A DNA stretch of 64,000 nucleotides, from assembly GCF_014192015.1 (NCBI RefSeq), contig NZ_JACHXJ010000002.1:1302001-1366000 (forward strand). The letters run 5' to 3'. Positions 15,390 through 23,622 of the stretch are shown piece after piece (within the stretch, counting starts at the first letter, position 1; each line of letters starts with the position of its first letter). The stretch is from Paenibacillus rhizosphaerae. Lineage in GTDB: Bacteria; Bacillota; Bacilli; Paenibacillales; Paenibacillaceae. The position numbers and the translations under genes are program-made. Below the pieces are notes generated by a model. It searched no databases. It was not told the origin of the DNA and was given only the letters and a program-made list of their open reading frames with translations.

Positions 15390-16397
15390 ATGACAACTAA
15401 GCAAACACCCATCGGCTCCGGATTTGGAGCTTCCTCGACAGCCGAAGACGTTATCAAGGGGATCGATCTGTCCGGCAAAATCGCCATCGTCACCGGTGGC
15501 TACTCGGGGCTCGGACTTGAAACCGCGCGTGTGCTAAGTTCTGCTGGAGCTAAGGTTATCGTCCCGACGCGTGACCGCAACAAAGCCGCGGCCGCGCTTG
15601 CGGGTATTGATGGTATCGAAATTGAAATGATGGACTTGCTGGACCCTGCCTCCATCGATGCCTTTGCAGAGAAGTTTCTTGCCTCCGGCCAGCCGCTGCA
15701 CATTCTGGTAAACAGCGCAGGCATTATGGCATCTCCCATGAAACGCGACTCGCGAGGATATGAATCGCAATTCGCCACGAACCATCTGGGCCATTTCCAG
15801 CTTGTAGCCCGGCTCTGGCCCGCGCTGCGCAAGGCGAACGGCGCACGAGTGGTTTCCGTGTCGTCCTGGGGGCATCACTTTTCGCCTGTCGTGTTCGATG
15901 ATCCCAATTTCGAACAACGCGAGTATGACCGCTGGGCGGCTTATGGTCAGTCGAAGACAGCCAACATTCTCTTCGCGGTTGCACTGGACCAACGCGGGCA
16001 GGCCGACGGCGTTCGTTCCTTTTCCCTTCATCCGGGCAGCATCGTTGGTACCGGTCTCGAAAAACATCTCTCGAGGGAGGAACTTCATGCGTCTGGCGTT
16101 ATCGACGAGAATGGACAGCCGGTCCTCGACCCGACGAAAAATCTAAAGACGGTAGGGCAAGGGGCTGCTACCAGCGTATGGTGTGCGACGAGCCCTCAGC
16201 TTGACGGTATGGGCGGAGTCTATTGTGAAAACTGTGATATCGCCCCTCTGGGACAGGATACAGAGGATGAATTTCATCTGGACAACAATTCGACATTAAC
16301 GGACTCTGGCGTGATGCCATATGCGGTCGATCCCAAGGCGGCCGATCGACTCTGGAGCCTTAGTGAACAGCTGGTTGGTTTGACATTTGCAATATAA
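15390..16397 (+). CDS. Short-chain dehydrogenase/reductase (SDR), copy 3
   Basis: 335 residues; AAAGGAG precedes the ATG. TGGYSGLG cofactor motif near residue 37, NSAG in the NNAG position, catalytic YGQSKTAN near residue 190. The N terminus (PIGSGFGASSTAEDVIKG) and C terminus (DPKAADRLWSLSEQLVG) match the SDRs at 1464 and 2628, so this is the third member of one paralogous set. Unlike them it is under a divergent TetR-type regulator. An untranslated leader of about 170 bp precedes it. Substrate unknown; probably an NAD(P)H-dependent carbonyl reductase. Confidence 0.92.
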   Translation: MTTKQTPIGSGFGASSTAEDVIKGIDLSGKIAIVTGGYSGLGLETARVLSSAGAKVIVPTRDRNKAAAALAGIDGIEIEMMDLLDPASIDAFAEKFLASGQPLHILVNSAGIMASPMKRDSRGYESQFATNHLGHFQLVARLWPALRKANGARVVSVSSWGHHFSPVVFDDPNFEQREYDRWAAYGQSKTANILFAVALDQRGQADGVRSFSLHPGSIVGTGLEKHLSREELHASGVIDENGQPVLDPTKNLKTVGQGAATSVWCATSPQLDGMGGVYCENCDIAPLGQDTEDEFHLDNNSTLTDSGVMPYAVDPKAADRLWSLSEQLVGLTFAI

Positions 16398-16411
16398 TAG
16401 AACATTGCAAA

Positions 16412-16452
16412 GGCGGCAGAACGCCCTTTATGACTGAAGAGGTTCTGCCGCC
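16412..16452 (+). terminator. Hairpin after SDR copy 3
   Basis: GGCGGCAGAAC/GTTCTGCCGCC perfect 11-bp stem with a 19-base loop 15 bp after the stop. No T-run, so terminator strength is uncertain. Confidence 0.5.
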
Positions 16453-16566
16453 TAACATTCTCACTATTAAAGTTCTGTTGTCGTTTGAGGCTATACAAAG
16501 AAAGCGCAAATGTAATCTTAGAATTCGAATGTGAAGAATGCGTTCATAGAATAGAGGAGAACGAAA

Positions 16567-17031
16567 ATGGAACAGACAAATAAAGCCGTAACTGGCGCAG
16601 CTGTTATTTTCGCCAAGGATCTCGAATGGTTCGACACGATGCCGGGCGAACAAATGGCCATTCGCATCCACAGTAATCAAGTTGGAGGAAGGATTACCGT
16701 CATCGAAGCGCGTGTACCGGTTTTGATTGGTCCTCCGAAGCATATCCACAAGGAGCGGGAAGAGGTATTCGAGATTCTTGAAGGAACTTTCCGTTTTCAA
16801 TGCGGGGATGAAGAATTTGAGGCAACTCCCGGAACGAGCGTCGTGGTTCCACGTGGACTACCTCACGCATGGGCTAACGTTGGATCCGAAATGGGGCGTA
16901 TTCTTTTTACCTTCGCACCCGGGGGCATTGACGACTTCTTCCGAGAAATCGGCCAACATTCACTCGAGGAAATTGGGGGACTGGCCGAGCAGAATGACAC
17001 ACTGATTATCGGGCCTCCACTGTTTCAGTAA
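16567..17031 (+). CDS. Cupin-domain protein
   Basis: 154 residues; GAGGAG precedes the ATG. One conserved cupin barrel: PPKHIHKEREEVFEILEG supplies His59, His61 and a Glu of the metal site, and PRGLPHAWANVG supplies the distal His. Small single-domain cupins bind Fe, Mn or Zn and may be dioxygenases, isomerases or sensors. No added domain gives a function. It stands alone between the SDR hairpin and a strong terminator. Cytoplasmic. Confidence 0.88.
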   Translation: MEQTNKAVTGAAVIFAKDLEWFDTMPGEQMAIRIHSNQVGGRITVIEARVPVLIGPPKHIHKEREEVFEILEGTFRFQCGDEEFEATPGTSVVVPRGLPHAWANVGSEMGRILFTFAPGGIDDFFREIGQHSLEEIGGLAEQNDTLIIGPPLFQ

Positions 17032-17095
17032 TCCCGTTAACACGATTTGGAAACCTGACGGTTGGATTCCATATCAATAATCAAACAAAGAGAAG

Positions 17096-17135
17096 CGGGA
17101 CAGTCCAGAACCCAATCTGCGCTGTCCCGTTTTTT
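17096..17135 (+). terminator. Rho-independent terminator after the cupin gene
   Basis: CGGGACAG/CTGTCCCG perfect stem around an 18-base loop, then TTTTTT. Confidence 0.9.
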
Positions 17136-17264
17136 ATTATTCAAATTCCCGGAATTTGGCTATAAAAAGCAAATGAAATCCGCCATATCCCGACCCGGGG
17201 GCGCGTAACAACCACAAACAAAGAACGGACATGGAATAAAACGCTTGCATGATTCGTAATTTAT

Positions 17265-17278
17265 ATATTGAACATATT
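17265..17278 (+). promoter_or_regulatory. Motif shared by the GntR/LacI regulator and its sugar operon
   Basis: ATATTGAACATATT lies 22 bp before the regulator start. It matches ATATTGAATATATT at 18665-18678, upstream of the transporter operon, in 13 of 14 positions. Candidate operator for the regulator itself. Confidence 0.4.
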
Positions 17279-17300
17279 GATATGAAATGTGGTGATTCGG

Positions 17301-18461
17301 ATGAACTCAGCGGATAGAATACCTTTGTATCAGATGGTTCAAGACTATATACGCGACTTGATCACGTCGCAGGTAATGAAGGTTGGAGACCGAATACCTA
17401 CGGAAAAGGAACTCATGGAGCGTTTCGGAGTAAGCAAGATCACTGTCGTTCATGCCTTGTCTGGTCTTGTTAACGAAAAGATCATAACCAGGGTTCCCGG
17501 GAAGGGGACTTTTGTAAGCGATCCTGAATATGAAATTCCGACCACATCTCCTAAAAGTGCGGTAAAGCAAACAAATAAAACTAGCGGAGTCATGCAGACG
17601 AGGTTAATCGGTCTAATTATGCCCAGCATTTATGATTATTTTACCATCAGACTTGTACATGGAATTCAGCAAGCACTTCATGAGAACGATTACCGTTTCG
17701 TTATCTATTTATCGGAGGGCAGCATTGAGAAGGAAAAAGAAGCTATCCAGACCTGCAGTAAAATTGGAGTGGAGGGGTTGCTGATTTTCCCGGTCGACGA
17801 GGAATTATTCAATGAGGAAATATTAAGCATGAAATTTGCGGGATTTCCGTTCGTTCTCATCGACCGTTACCTTCCTGGAGTGGAAACTCATTATATCGCA
17901 TCAGACGGTAGGCTTGGCGCTAATATGGCCGTCAACTACCTGTGGGAGCTGGGGCATCGTGAAATCGCCATATGCTCTGATTCGCCCATACAAACCGTTA
18001 CCGTTCAAGAGCGGATCGATGGATATATGAATGCCTTCAAGGAAAAGGGATCCCTAATTAACCCTGCCCACATTGTAACCGGTTTTGAAATCGGAAGTCT
18101 TGAGCAGGCTGAATCACATCCGCTGTACCGCTATATCCAAAATCGGATGGCAACGGCCTATATTACGCTAAACGGAAGTCTTGGAGTGAAAATCCACCAG
18201 ATTGCGCGCCAAGCCGGATTGAAGGTGCCTGAGGACATATCCATCATCAGTTTTGACGATCCGACCTCCATTATCGAAGGGTACAGCACCTTCACGCATG
18301 TCAAACAGTTTGAACGAGACATGGGCTACCGGGCGGCTTACACGCTGCTTGAGGTCATTAACAGTGATGAGAGCCAACACGGAAAATACATTAAAACCCT
18401 CGTGGAGCCGGAATTGGTGATTGGCGAGACGACGGGGAAAAACGTTTTCTCCATCTCATGA
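17301..18461 (+). CDS. GntR/LacI-chimera sugar-responsive repressor (AraR-like)
   Basis: 386 residues. The ATG at 17301, five bases after GGTGA, is preferred to an in-frame GTG at 17289. Residues 1-70 form a GntR winged helix-turn-helix (IPLYQMVQDYIRDLI, then RIPTEKELMERFGVSKITVVHAL). Residues of about 95-380 are a LacI-type periplasmic-binding fold (IGLIMPSIYDYFTIRLVHGI, VLIDRYLPG, ISIISFDDP). This architecture is that of AraR, which is released from DNA by a sugar. It stands directly upstream of a transporter/dehydrogenase operon in the same direction and most likely represses it until its sugar is present. Confidence 0.93.
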   Translation: MNSADRIPLYQMVQDYIRDLITSQVMKVGDRIPTEKELMERFGVSKITVVHALSGLVNEKIITRVPGKGTFVSDPEYEIPTTSPKSAVKQTNKTSGVMQTRLIGLIMPSIYDYFTIRLVHGIQQALHENDYRFVIYLSEGSIEKEKEAIQTCSKIGVEGLLIFPVDEELFNEEILSMKFAGFPFVLIDRYLPGVETHYIASDGRLGANMAVNYLWELGHREIAICSDSPIQTVTVQERIDGYMNAFKEKGSLINPAHIVTGFEIGSLEQAESHPLYRYIQNRMATAYITLNGSLGVKIHQIARQAGLKVPEDISIISFDDPTSIIEGYSTFTHVKQFERDMGYRAAYTLLEVINSDESQHGKYIKTLVEPELVIGETTGKNVFSIS

Positions 18462-18509
18462 TATCAACCCGCCCCTGCACCTTTCCCTCTATATATGTAA
18501 CCTCATAAC

Positions 18510-18563
18510 GAGTCCGACGGCCTTCAATCGAACCTGACAAGGGGAGCGAGGCCAGTTGGACTC
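18510..18563 (+). terminator. Probable terminator after the GntR/LacI gene
   Basis: GAGTCC-GAC-GGCC pairs with GGCC-AGTT-GGACTC around a long loop, followed by TTATTT. The internal loop weakens it. Confidence 0.5.
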
Positions 18564-18664
18564 TTATTTAGGTCAACCACAACGTTCTCTCATGAAATTC
18601 GCTTTTTTTTGACCTGGATATTACTTTGATCCGAATGAGGAAATTATGGAATGATTCCTACACC

Positions 18665-18705
18665 ATATTGAATATATTTGAATCATACAAATGAAACCGC
18701 TTGCA
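18665..18705 (+). promoter_or_regulatory. Control region of the sugar operon: shared motif, AraR-like dyad and cre site
   Basis: Three sites are packed together: ATATTGAATATATT (18665-18678), the dyad ATTTG-N7-CAAAT (18676-18692) that resembles the AraR half-sites, and TGAAACCGCTTGCA (18692-18705), which fits the CcpA cre consensus at every fixed position. Combined sugar-specific repression and carbon catabolite repression is inferred. Confidence 0.6.
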
Positions 18706-18722
18706 ACAAAGGAGGGGAAACC

Positions 18723-18779
18723 GTGCTATATGCCATAGGCAAAAGTGACACCAAAATTTTTGAAGCCCATGCGATATAA
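18723..18779 (+). CDS. Possible 18-residue leader peptide
   Basis: GTG-initiated frame of 18 codons ending TAA. It is preceded by an excellent ribosome site (AAAGGAGGGG, 5-base spacing) and placed between the cre site and the first permease. It matches no family I recognise. It could be a translated leader that affects downstream expression, or the scar of a lost gene. Confidence 0.35.
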   Translation: MLYAIGKSDTKIFEAHAI

Positions 18780-18814
18780 AACCCGATACGACGAAGATGT
18801 AGGAGGTGTTCGGA

Positions 18815-19765
18815 ATGGTACCCAAAGGTGCTGTTATCCCTGGATTTGAACAATTAAAAAAGAACAGAAAATTAATTAAAATATGGCAATTCAGGTATAT
18901 ATACTTATTTATTCTTCCTGCGATTCTCTGGTTTCTGGTCTTTGCTTACTATCCGATGTACGGCATCTTAATCGCGTTCAAAGATTACAAATTCAATCTG
19001 GGGATATTGGGGAGTCCGTGGGCAGGCTTTAAATATTTCGAACAGTTTTTAAACGACTCCAGCTTTTACGATGTACTCCGAAATACGTTATCCATCAGTG
19101 CCCTTAAACTTGTTTTCGGATTTCCGGCTCCATTGGTCCTGGCCTTAATGCTCAATGGAATCATGCACAAAAAAATCAAAAGAGTGTTTCAGACGATTTC
19201 CTATCTGCCGCACTTCGTGTCGTGGGTCGTTGTCGTCACCTTACTTCAAAAAATCCTGTCTCCGAACGTAGGGCTTATCAATGACATTCGGTACCAGATG
19301 GGTTTGGATCCGATCTTTTTTATGGGAAAGCCGGAATTATTCTATCCATTGGTCATCATTTCCGACATCTGGAAAGGTGTAGGCTGGGGTTCGATCATTT
19401 ATTTAGCCGCGTTAACGAATATCGATCCGCACTTGTATGAAGCAGCGGAAATCGACGGGGCCGGCCGATGGAGCAAACTGTTTAAGATCACGCTTCCATG
19501 CCTTACTCCAACGATCGGCATATTGCTTATATTCTCCCTCAGTGGAATCCTGAACGCGGGTTTTGACCAGATCTGGCTGATGCAGTCCCCGGCAACGTTA
19601 AGCGTCTCGGAGATACTGGACACATATGTCTTAAAAACAGGCCTTCAACAGGGTCAATTAGCCTATTCAACGGCCATTGGGTTATTCAAGTCTGCAATCT
19701 CGCTGCTTCTCATCGTGGTTGTCAACAAAGTATCCAAACGCGTGAGTGACGTATCGTTGTGGTAA
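18815..19765 (+). CDS. Carbohydrate ABC transporter permease, LplB type
   Basis: 316 residues; the ATG 8 bases after AGGAGG is chosen over a GTG inside the ribosome site. Six membrane segments are seen, the first at about residues 28-52 (IYLFILPAILWFLVFAYYPM). EAAEIDGAGRWSKLFKITLPCL, near residue 210, is the EAA loop that docks on the ATPase. It belongs to the LplB-like (CUT1) family, which imports oligo- or polysaccharide fragments and uses a shared ATPase (MsmX-like) encoded elsewhere; none is present here. First structural gene of the operon. Confidence 0.94.
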   Translation: MVPKGAVIPGFEQLKKNRKLIKIWQFRYIYLFILPAILWFLVFAYYPMYGILIAFKDYKFNLGILGSPWAGFKYFEQFLNDSSFYDVLRNTLSISALKLVFGFPAPLVLALMLNGIMHKKIKRVFQTISYLPHFVSWVVVVTLLQKILSPNVGLINDIRYQMGLDPIFFMGKPELFYPLVIISDIWKGVGWGSIIYLAALTNIDPHLYEAAEIDGAGRWSKLFKITLPCLTPTIGILLIFSLSGILNAGFDQIWLMQSPATLSVSEILDTYVLKTGLQQGQLAYSTAIGLFKSAISLLLIVVVNKVSKRVSDVSLW

Positions 19766-19798
19766 CCAGCTGGCGCTGAAGATTGAGGAGGTGTGTGT

Positions 19799-20719
19799 AT
19801 GGGTGAGAGAAGGCTGACGCTGGCAGATAAAATGTATACGACGCTTAACTATTCGGTGCTGCTTTTATTCTGCGCTACGGCACTCTATCCATTTATCTAT
19901 TTTCTAGCCCTTTCTTTCAATGATGGCTACGACGCGATGAAGGGTGGAATCTACTTTTTTCCTAGAGTGTTTACATTAGAAAACTATGCTAAAGCTTTTA
20001 GCAACCCTTTGATCTTAAATTCGTTTTATATTTCCATTTCCCGTACCCTTATCGTAACGGTTGGCTCGGTATTTTTGACGGCCTTATTAGCCTACGCACT
20101 TTCGCGGAAAGGGTTACCCGGAAGAAAATATATCGTATTCTTCTTTTTCTTTACCACGTTGTTCAGTGGGGGACTTATTCCGACCTTTATCCTGTACCGG
20201 CAGCTGCACATCCTGGATACGTTTTGGGTGCTGGTATTGCCGTCCCTGTACAACTTTTTCAATGCGATCATCATGAAAACCTTCTTCGATGGGATCCCTG
20301 AAGGTCTGTCGGAGTCGGCCCGAATCGACGGAGCAAGTGAGTTGTCGGTATTTGCAAGGATCATATTGCCTCTTTCGATGCCGGTGCTTGCTACCATAGC
20401 CTTGTTTGTCGGGGTAGGCGTATGGAATGACTGGTTTACCGGTCAGTTTTTCATACAGAATGAAAAACTGCAGCCTGCGGCTACGTTCCTGAACAAGATG
20501 ATCAGTGAAGCGTCTTTCCAGTCGATGACGTCGTCGTCGGGAAACAGCGGATCTGCGATTCAAAACATGACCGAGTCTCAGATGGAGCTGCGGGGTGTAA
20601 CTCCGGAAGCTTTGAGGATGACTTTCGTCATTATTATCACGACCCCGATCATCTGTGTGTATCCATTTCTTCAAAAATATTTTGTCAAAGGCGTATTGGT
20701 AGGTTCGCTTAAGGAATAG
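19799..20719 (+). CDS. Carbohydrate ABC transporter permease, LplC/YtcP type
   Basis: 306 residues from the ATG 7 bases after GAGGAGG. The first membrane segment covers about residues 15-38. The EAA loop is SARIDGASELSVFARIILPLSM near residue 185, and the C terminus is the family-typical CVYPFLQKYFVKGVLVGSLKE. Second half of the permease dimer with the LplB-type protein 33 bp upstream. CUT1-family importer for complex sugars. Confidence 0.95.
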   Translation: MGERRLTLADKMYTTLNYSVLLLFCATALYPFIYFLALSFNDGYDAMKGGIYFFPRVFTLENYAKAFSNPLILNSFYISISRTLIVTVGSVFLTALLAYALSRKGLPGRKYIVFFFFFTTLFSGGLIPTFILYRQLHILDTFWVLVLPSLYNFFNAIIMKTFFDGIPEGLSESARIDGASELSVFARIILPLSMPVLATIALFVGVGVWNDWFTGQFFIQNEKLQPAATFLNKMISEASFQSMTSSSGNSGSAIQNMTESQMELRGVTPEALRMTFVIIITTPIICVYPFLQKYFVKGVLVGSLKE

Positions 20720-20723
20720 TTGG

Positions 20724-20746
20724 TATAAAAGGCCGAGCCTTTTATA
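20724..20746 (+). other. Intercistronic hairpin before the binding-protein gene
   Basis: TATAAAAGG/CCTTTTATA perfect stem with a 5-base loop between the second permease and the lipoprotein gene. It may set relative expression by protecting the downstream message. Confidence 0.45.
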
Positions 20747-20776
20747 TATAAACTTCCAATGGAAGGGGATTGTAGG

Positions 20777-22468
20777 ATGAGGAAGAACAGGCGTAGGAGT
20801 GTTCTTGCCATGACACTAATCGCTTTGCTGCTGTTAGTGACCATGACGGCATGCACGGGAACAGGCAAAGAAGAGGATGCAGGTACGGTTGACCCGGGTC
20901 CGAATAAGTCAGGTACTGAAGAAATAAAGCCGGTCACCTTGACTTTCCTTAGTGCTTGGAACGGCGGCGGAGCGGGTTTCCCGCAGGACCAGAAAAATAA
21001 CCCCGTAGCCCAAAAAATCAGGGAAAAGACCGGGGTAACATTAAACCTGGAATCCATTACAACAAGCGAAGTAGAGAAACTGAATACCATTTTTGCTTCC
21101 GGTACCGTTCCGGATATTGTTAACGCACCTTTCTGGTCTACTACAGGAGGAGAAGGGCAAGTCATCAAAAAGGCGGCTATGGAAGGACAGCTTCTGGATT
21201 TAACCCCTTATCTCGATAAATACCCGAATATTAAAAGACTGGTGACGACCGGGATTGCGAAGGATTTTGCCGAGTTCGATCTCAATAGTCCCGATTTTGA
21301 AGGCAAGACTTATCTCATTCCTACGGAGACCCCGGACGGAACCCCCGAGAGCATTCATAATTGGAATTACGGCCTTTTTGCCAGGGGAGATATCCTGAAA
21401 GCTTTAAATGTAAAAGCGGAGGATATTGATACGCAAGACGAACTGTATGATCTATTGGTCAAGATCAGAGATGGTGGTTTCAAAGATATTGGCGGGAAGC
21501 CGGTCATCCCGGCCGGAACGATGTGGGATGGTTGGGATTACGGGCAGTTCCTTGCCGGATGGTCGGATTACTCGATTTCGGACTTCCGTGAAGTGGATGG
21601 AAAACTGATCCACTGGACGCAGTCCAAGGATTATGAAGCCAGGCTGTTATACATGAGAAAGCTATTAAAGGAAGGTTTGTTTGATCTTGAAGCTTTCAAC
21701 AATACGAGTACAACAGCAAATGAAAAGCTTACGACGGGCAAGCTGGCCGTATTCGGAGCCCAACCGATGTTAGCTGATTTACAAAAAACGCTGTATAAGA
21801 CGAATCCGGAAATGCAATATGAACTACTCGGACCGATGAAGAATAAGAACGGAGACATTCGTACGCAAGTTGAGAAACCCGGCCGTTCCGGTTTCCCTGT
21901 CCTGTTCTTGAGCGCTGACATCAAAGATCCCGATGCGGCATTGCGGTACATCGATTATGTCAACAGCGAGGAAGGCCGACTGCTTGCGTATTTCGGGATC
22001 GAAGGAACGCACTACACCCTGGAAAACGGGATGCCCCAATGGATGCCGGATGTGAAAAAACAATTCGATGAAAACCCGGATCTGAAGAGAGACGCAGGGC
22101 TCAATTTCCTGCCAGGAAGATTCATCGGGGCATTCTCCAACGAAGTCACTTGGCCTACGCCTGAAGATCAAAAAACGCAGTGGCAAAAGCTGGAGGAGAG
22201 CTTCTCGGCAAAAATGCCTATCAAAATCATAGACAAAGTCAGCGCCAGCTACCTTGCAAGAGAATGGCCTAATTATCAGGAATTTATCAGTAAAACGAGC
22301 AGTTTGAATTTCGATGACGAATTTAAGAAAGCACTTTTTGCGCCGTCAGATGAAGAAGCTCTAAATATGCTTCATAATGTTCAGGGGAAATTTAAAGCTG
22401 CTGGTGTCGACGAAATGGCGGAGTTCGTAGCTCAAAAAGCAGCGGAAAGAGATGATGTAGGGTTCTAG
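20777..22468 (+). CDS. Extracellular solute-binding lipoprotein of the sugar ABC transporter (LplA type)
   Basis: 563 residues. The ATG 8 bases after AAGGGG is preferred to an in-frame ATG at 20759. A lipoprotein signal peptide ends at MTAC, so Cys22 or so is lipid-modified and the protein is anchored outside the membrane. The length is that of the large LplA-like binding proteins that pair with LplB/LplC. RYIDYVNSEEGRLLAYFGIEGTHYTLENG, near residue 400, is a characteristic hinge region of this group. It captures an oligosaccharide or uronic-acid derivative; the ligand cannot be read. Confidence 0.94.
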   Translation: MRKNRRRSVLAMTLIALLLLVTMTACTGTGKEEDAGTVDPGPNKSGTEEIKPVTLTFLSAWNGGGAGFPQDQKNNPVAQKIREKTGVTLNLESITTSEVEKLNTIFASGTVPDIVNAPFWSTTGGEGQVIKKAAMEGQLLDLTPYLDKYPNIKRLVTTGIAKDFAEFDLNSPDFEGKTYLIPTETPDGTPESIHNWNYGLFARGDILKALNVKAEDIDTQDELYDLLVKIRDGGFKDIGGKPVIPAGTMWDGWDYGQFLAGWSDYSISDFREVDGKLIHWTQSKDYEARLLYMRKLLKEGLFDLEAFNNTSTTANEKLTTGKLAVFGAQPMLADLQKTLYKTNPEMQYELLGPMKNKNGDIRTQVEKPGRSGFPVLFLSADIKDPDAALRYIDYVNSEEGRLLAYFGIEGTHYTLENGMPQWMPDVKKQFDENPDLKRDAGLNFLPGRFIGAFSNEVTWPTPEDQKTQWQKLEESFSAKMPIKIIDKVSASYLAREWPNYQEFISKTSSLNFDDEFKKALFAPSDEEALNMLHNVQGKFKAAGVDEMAEFVAQKAAERDDVGF

Positions 22469-22531
22469 ATAGTATGAAAGAAAGAAATTTCAAATCAAAA
22501 CTTTAGTTCATTCGATATCATGAAGAATTAT

Positions 22532-22553
22532 GGGGTGGCGTTACTGCCATCCC
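22532..22553 (+). other. Intercistronic hairpin before the first dehydrogenase
   Basis: GGGGTGGC/GCCATCCC stem with a 6-base loop in the 151-bp gap after the lipoprotein gene. No T-run; possible mRNA processing or partial terminator. Confidence 0.4.
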
Positions 22554-22619
22554 AATTCACTTTCTAACGAGTATTCAAACACATACGACAACCATTATAC
22601 GATGACGGAGGGGAAACGC

Positions 22620-23603
22620 ATGTTGAACGTTGCGATGTTAAGTAAATGGCATGTGCATGCAGCTGATTACGCCAGAAGGCTTCAAAATCATGGAAATGTT
22701 AAGATTACAGCCGTCTGGGACGAACAGCCTGAACGCGGAAGCGAATGGGCTGCTGAGTTGGGAGCGGATTTTGAAGCGGATTTGGACACTTTGCTGCAAC
22801 GGGAAGACGTCGATGCAGTCGTGGTGGATGCCCCTACAAGCATGCACGCAGACGTCATGGTAGCCGCCGCTGAGGCCGGCAAACACATTTTTACCGAGAA
22901 AGCCATGGCTCTTACCACCCAGGAATGCGATCGGATCTCTGCAGCGGTACGCAAAGCGGGCGTCAAGTTTTGCATTTCATTTCCTGCTCTTACAAGACCA
23001 CACCCATTGTTCGCTAAACAACTGATCGATGACCAAGTATTAGGGGGCATTACCCTTTTGCGTATTCGTAACGGCCACGACGGTGCTTTGAACAATTGGC
23101 TGCCGGAATACTGGTATGACGAAAAGCAAACGGGGGGCGGAGCCATGATGGATTTGGGCTGTCATCCGATGTACATCGCAAGTATGCTGCTCGGTAAGCC
23201 CAAAAGAATCACATCCATGTTTCATTACTTCACTCATCGTGCAGTGGAAGATAATGCGCAGTGCTCCATTGAGTTCGTAAACAATGCGGTCGCGCTTGTC
23301 GAAACAAGTCTTGTTACGTATAAAACTCCTTCCGCCCTTGAGATTTATGGCACGGAGGGCACCTTGATGGTCTCAGATAATACCGTTAGAGTCATCTCGA
23401 AGAAGCTCGATTTGCCTTTCTCCGGATGGATTTCACCGAACCAACTCCCGAAAGAGCAGCCGCTTCCGATCATCCAATGGGCGGATGCATTGCTTCATGA
23501 CAAGCCGATGCCCTTCGGACTGGAAGAGGGGACGAAATTGACGGAGCTATTGGAAGCGGCATACACCGCTCATAAGGAAAACCGGACGGTAGAGTTCAAA
23601 TAA
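22620..23603 (+). CDS. Gfo/Idh/MocA-family NAD(P)-dependent dehydrogenase, 1
   Basis: 327 residues from the ATG after GGAGGGG; a longer frame upstream has no ribosome site. The N-terminal Rossmann half ends with the family motif in altered form, FTEKAMA instead of EKP, near residue 91. The second half (GGGAMMDLGCHPMYIASMLLG) carries the catalytic Asp/His pair. The N terminus VAMLSKWHVHAADYA lacks the canonical GxGxxG, reading as a diverged cofactor loop. Probably oxidises a sugar or inositol-like compound brought in by the adjacent transporter. Confidence 0.88.
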   Translation: MLNVAMLSKWHVHAADYARRLQNHGNVKITAVWDEQPERGSEWAAELGADFEADLDTLLQREDVDAVVVDAPTSMHADVMVAAAEAGKHIFTEKAMALTTQECDRISAAVRKAGVKFCISFPALTRPHPLFAKQLIDDQVLGGITLLRIRNGHDGALNNWLPEYWYDEKQTGGGAMMDLGCHPMYIASMLLGKPKRITSMFHYFTHRAVEDNAQCSIEFVNNAVALVETSLVTYKTPSALEIYGTEGTLMVSDNTVRVISKKLDLPFSGWISPNQLPKEQPLPIIQWADALLHDKPMPFGLEEGTKLTELLEAAYTAHKENRTVEFK

Positions 23604-23622
23604 CGCAGGGGAGGGAATTCTA

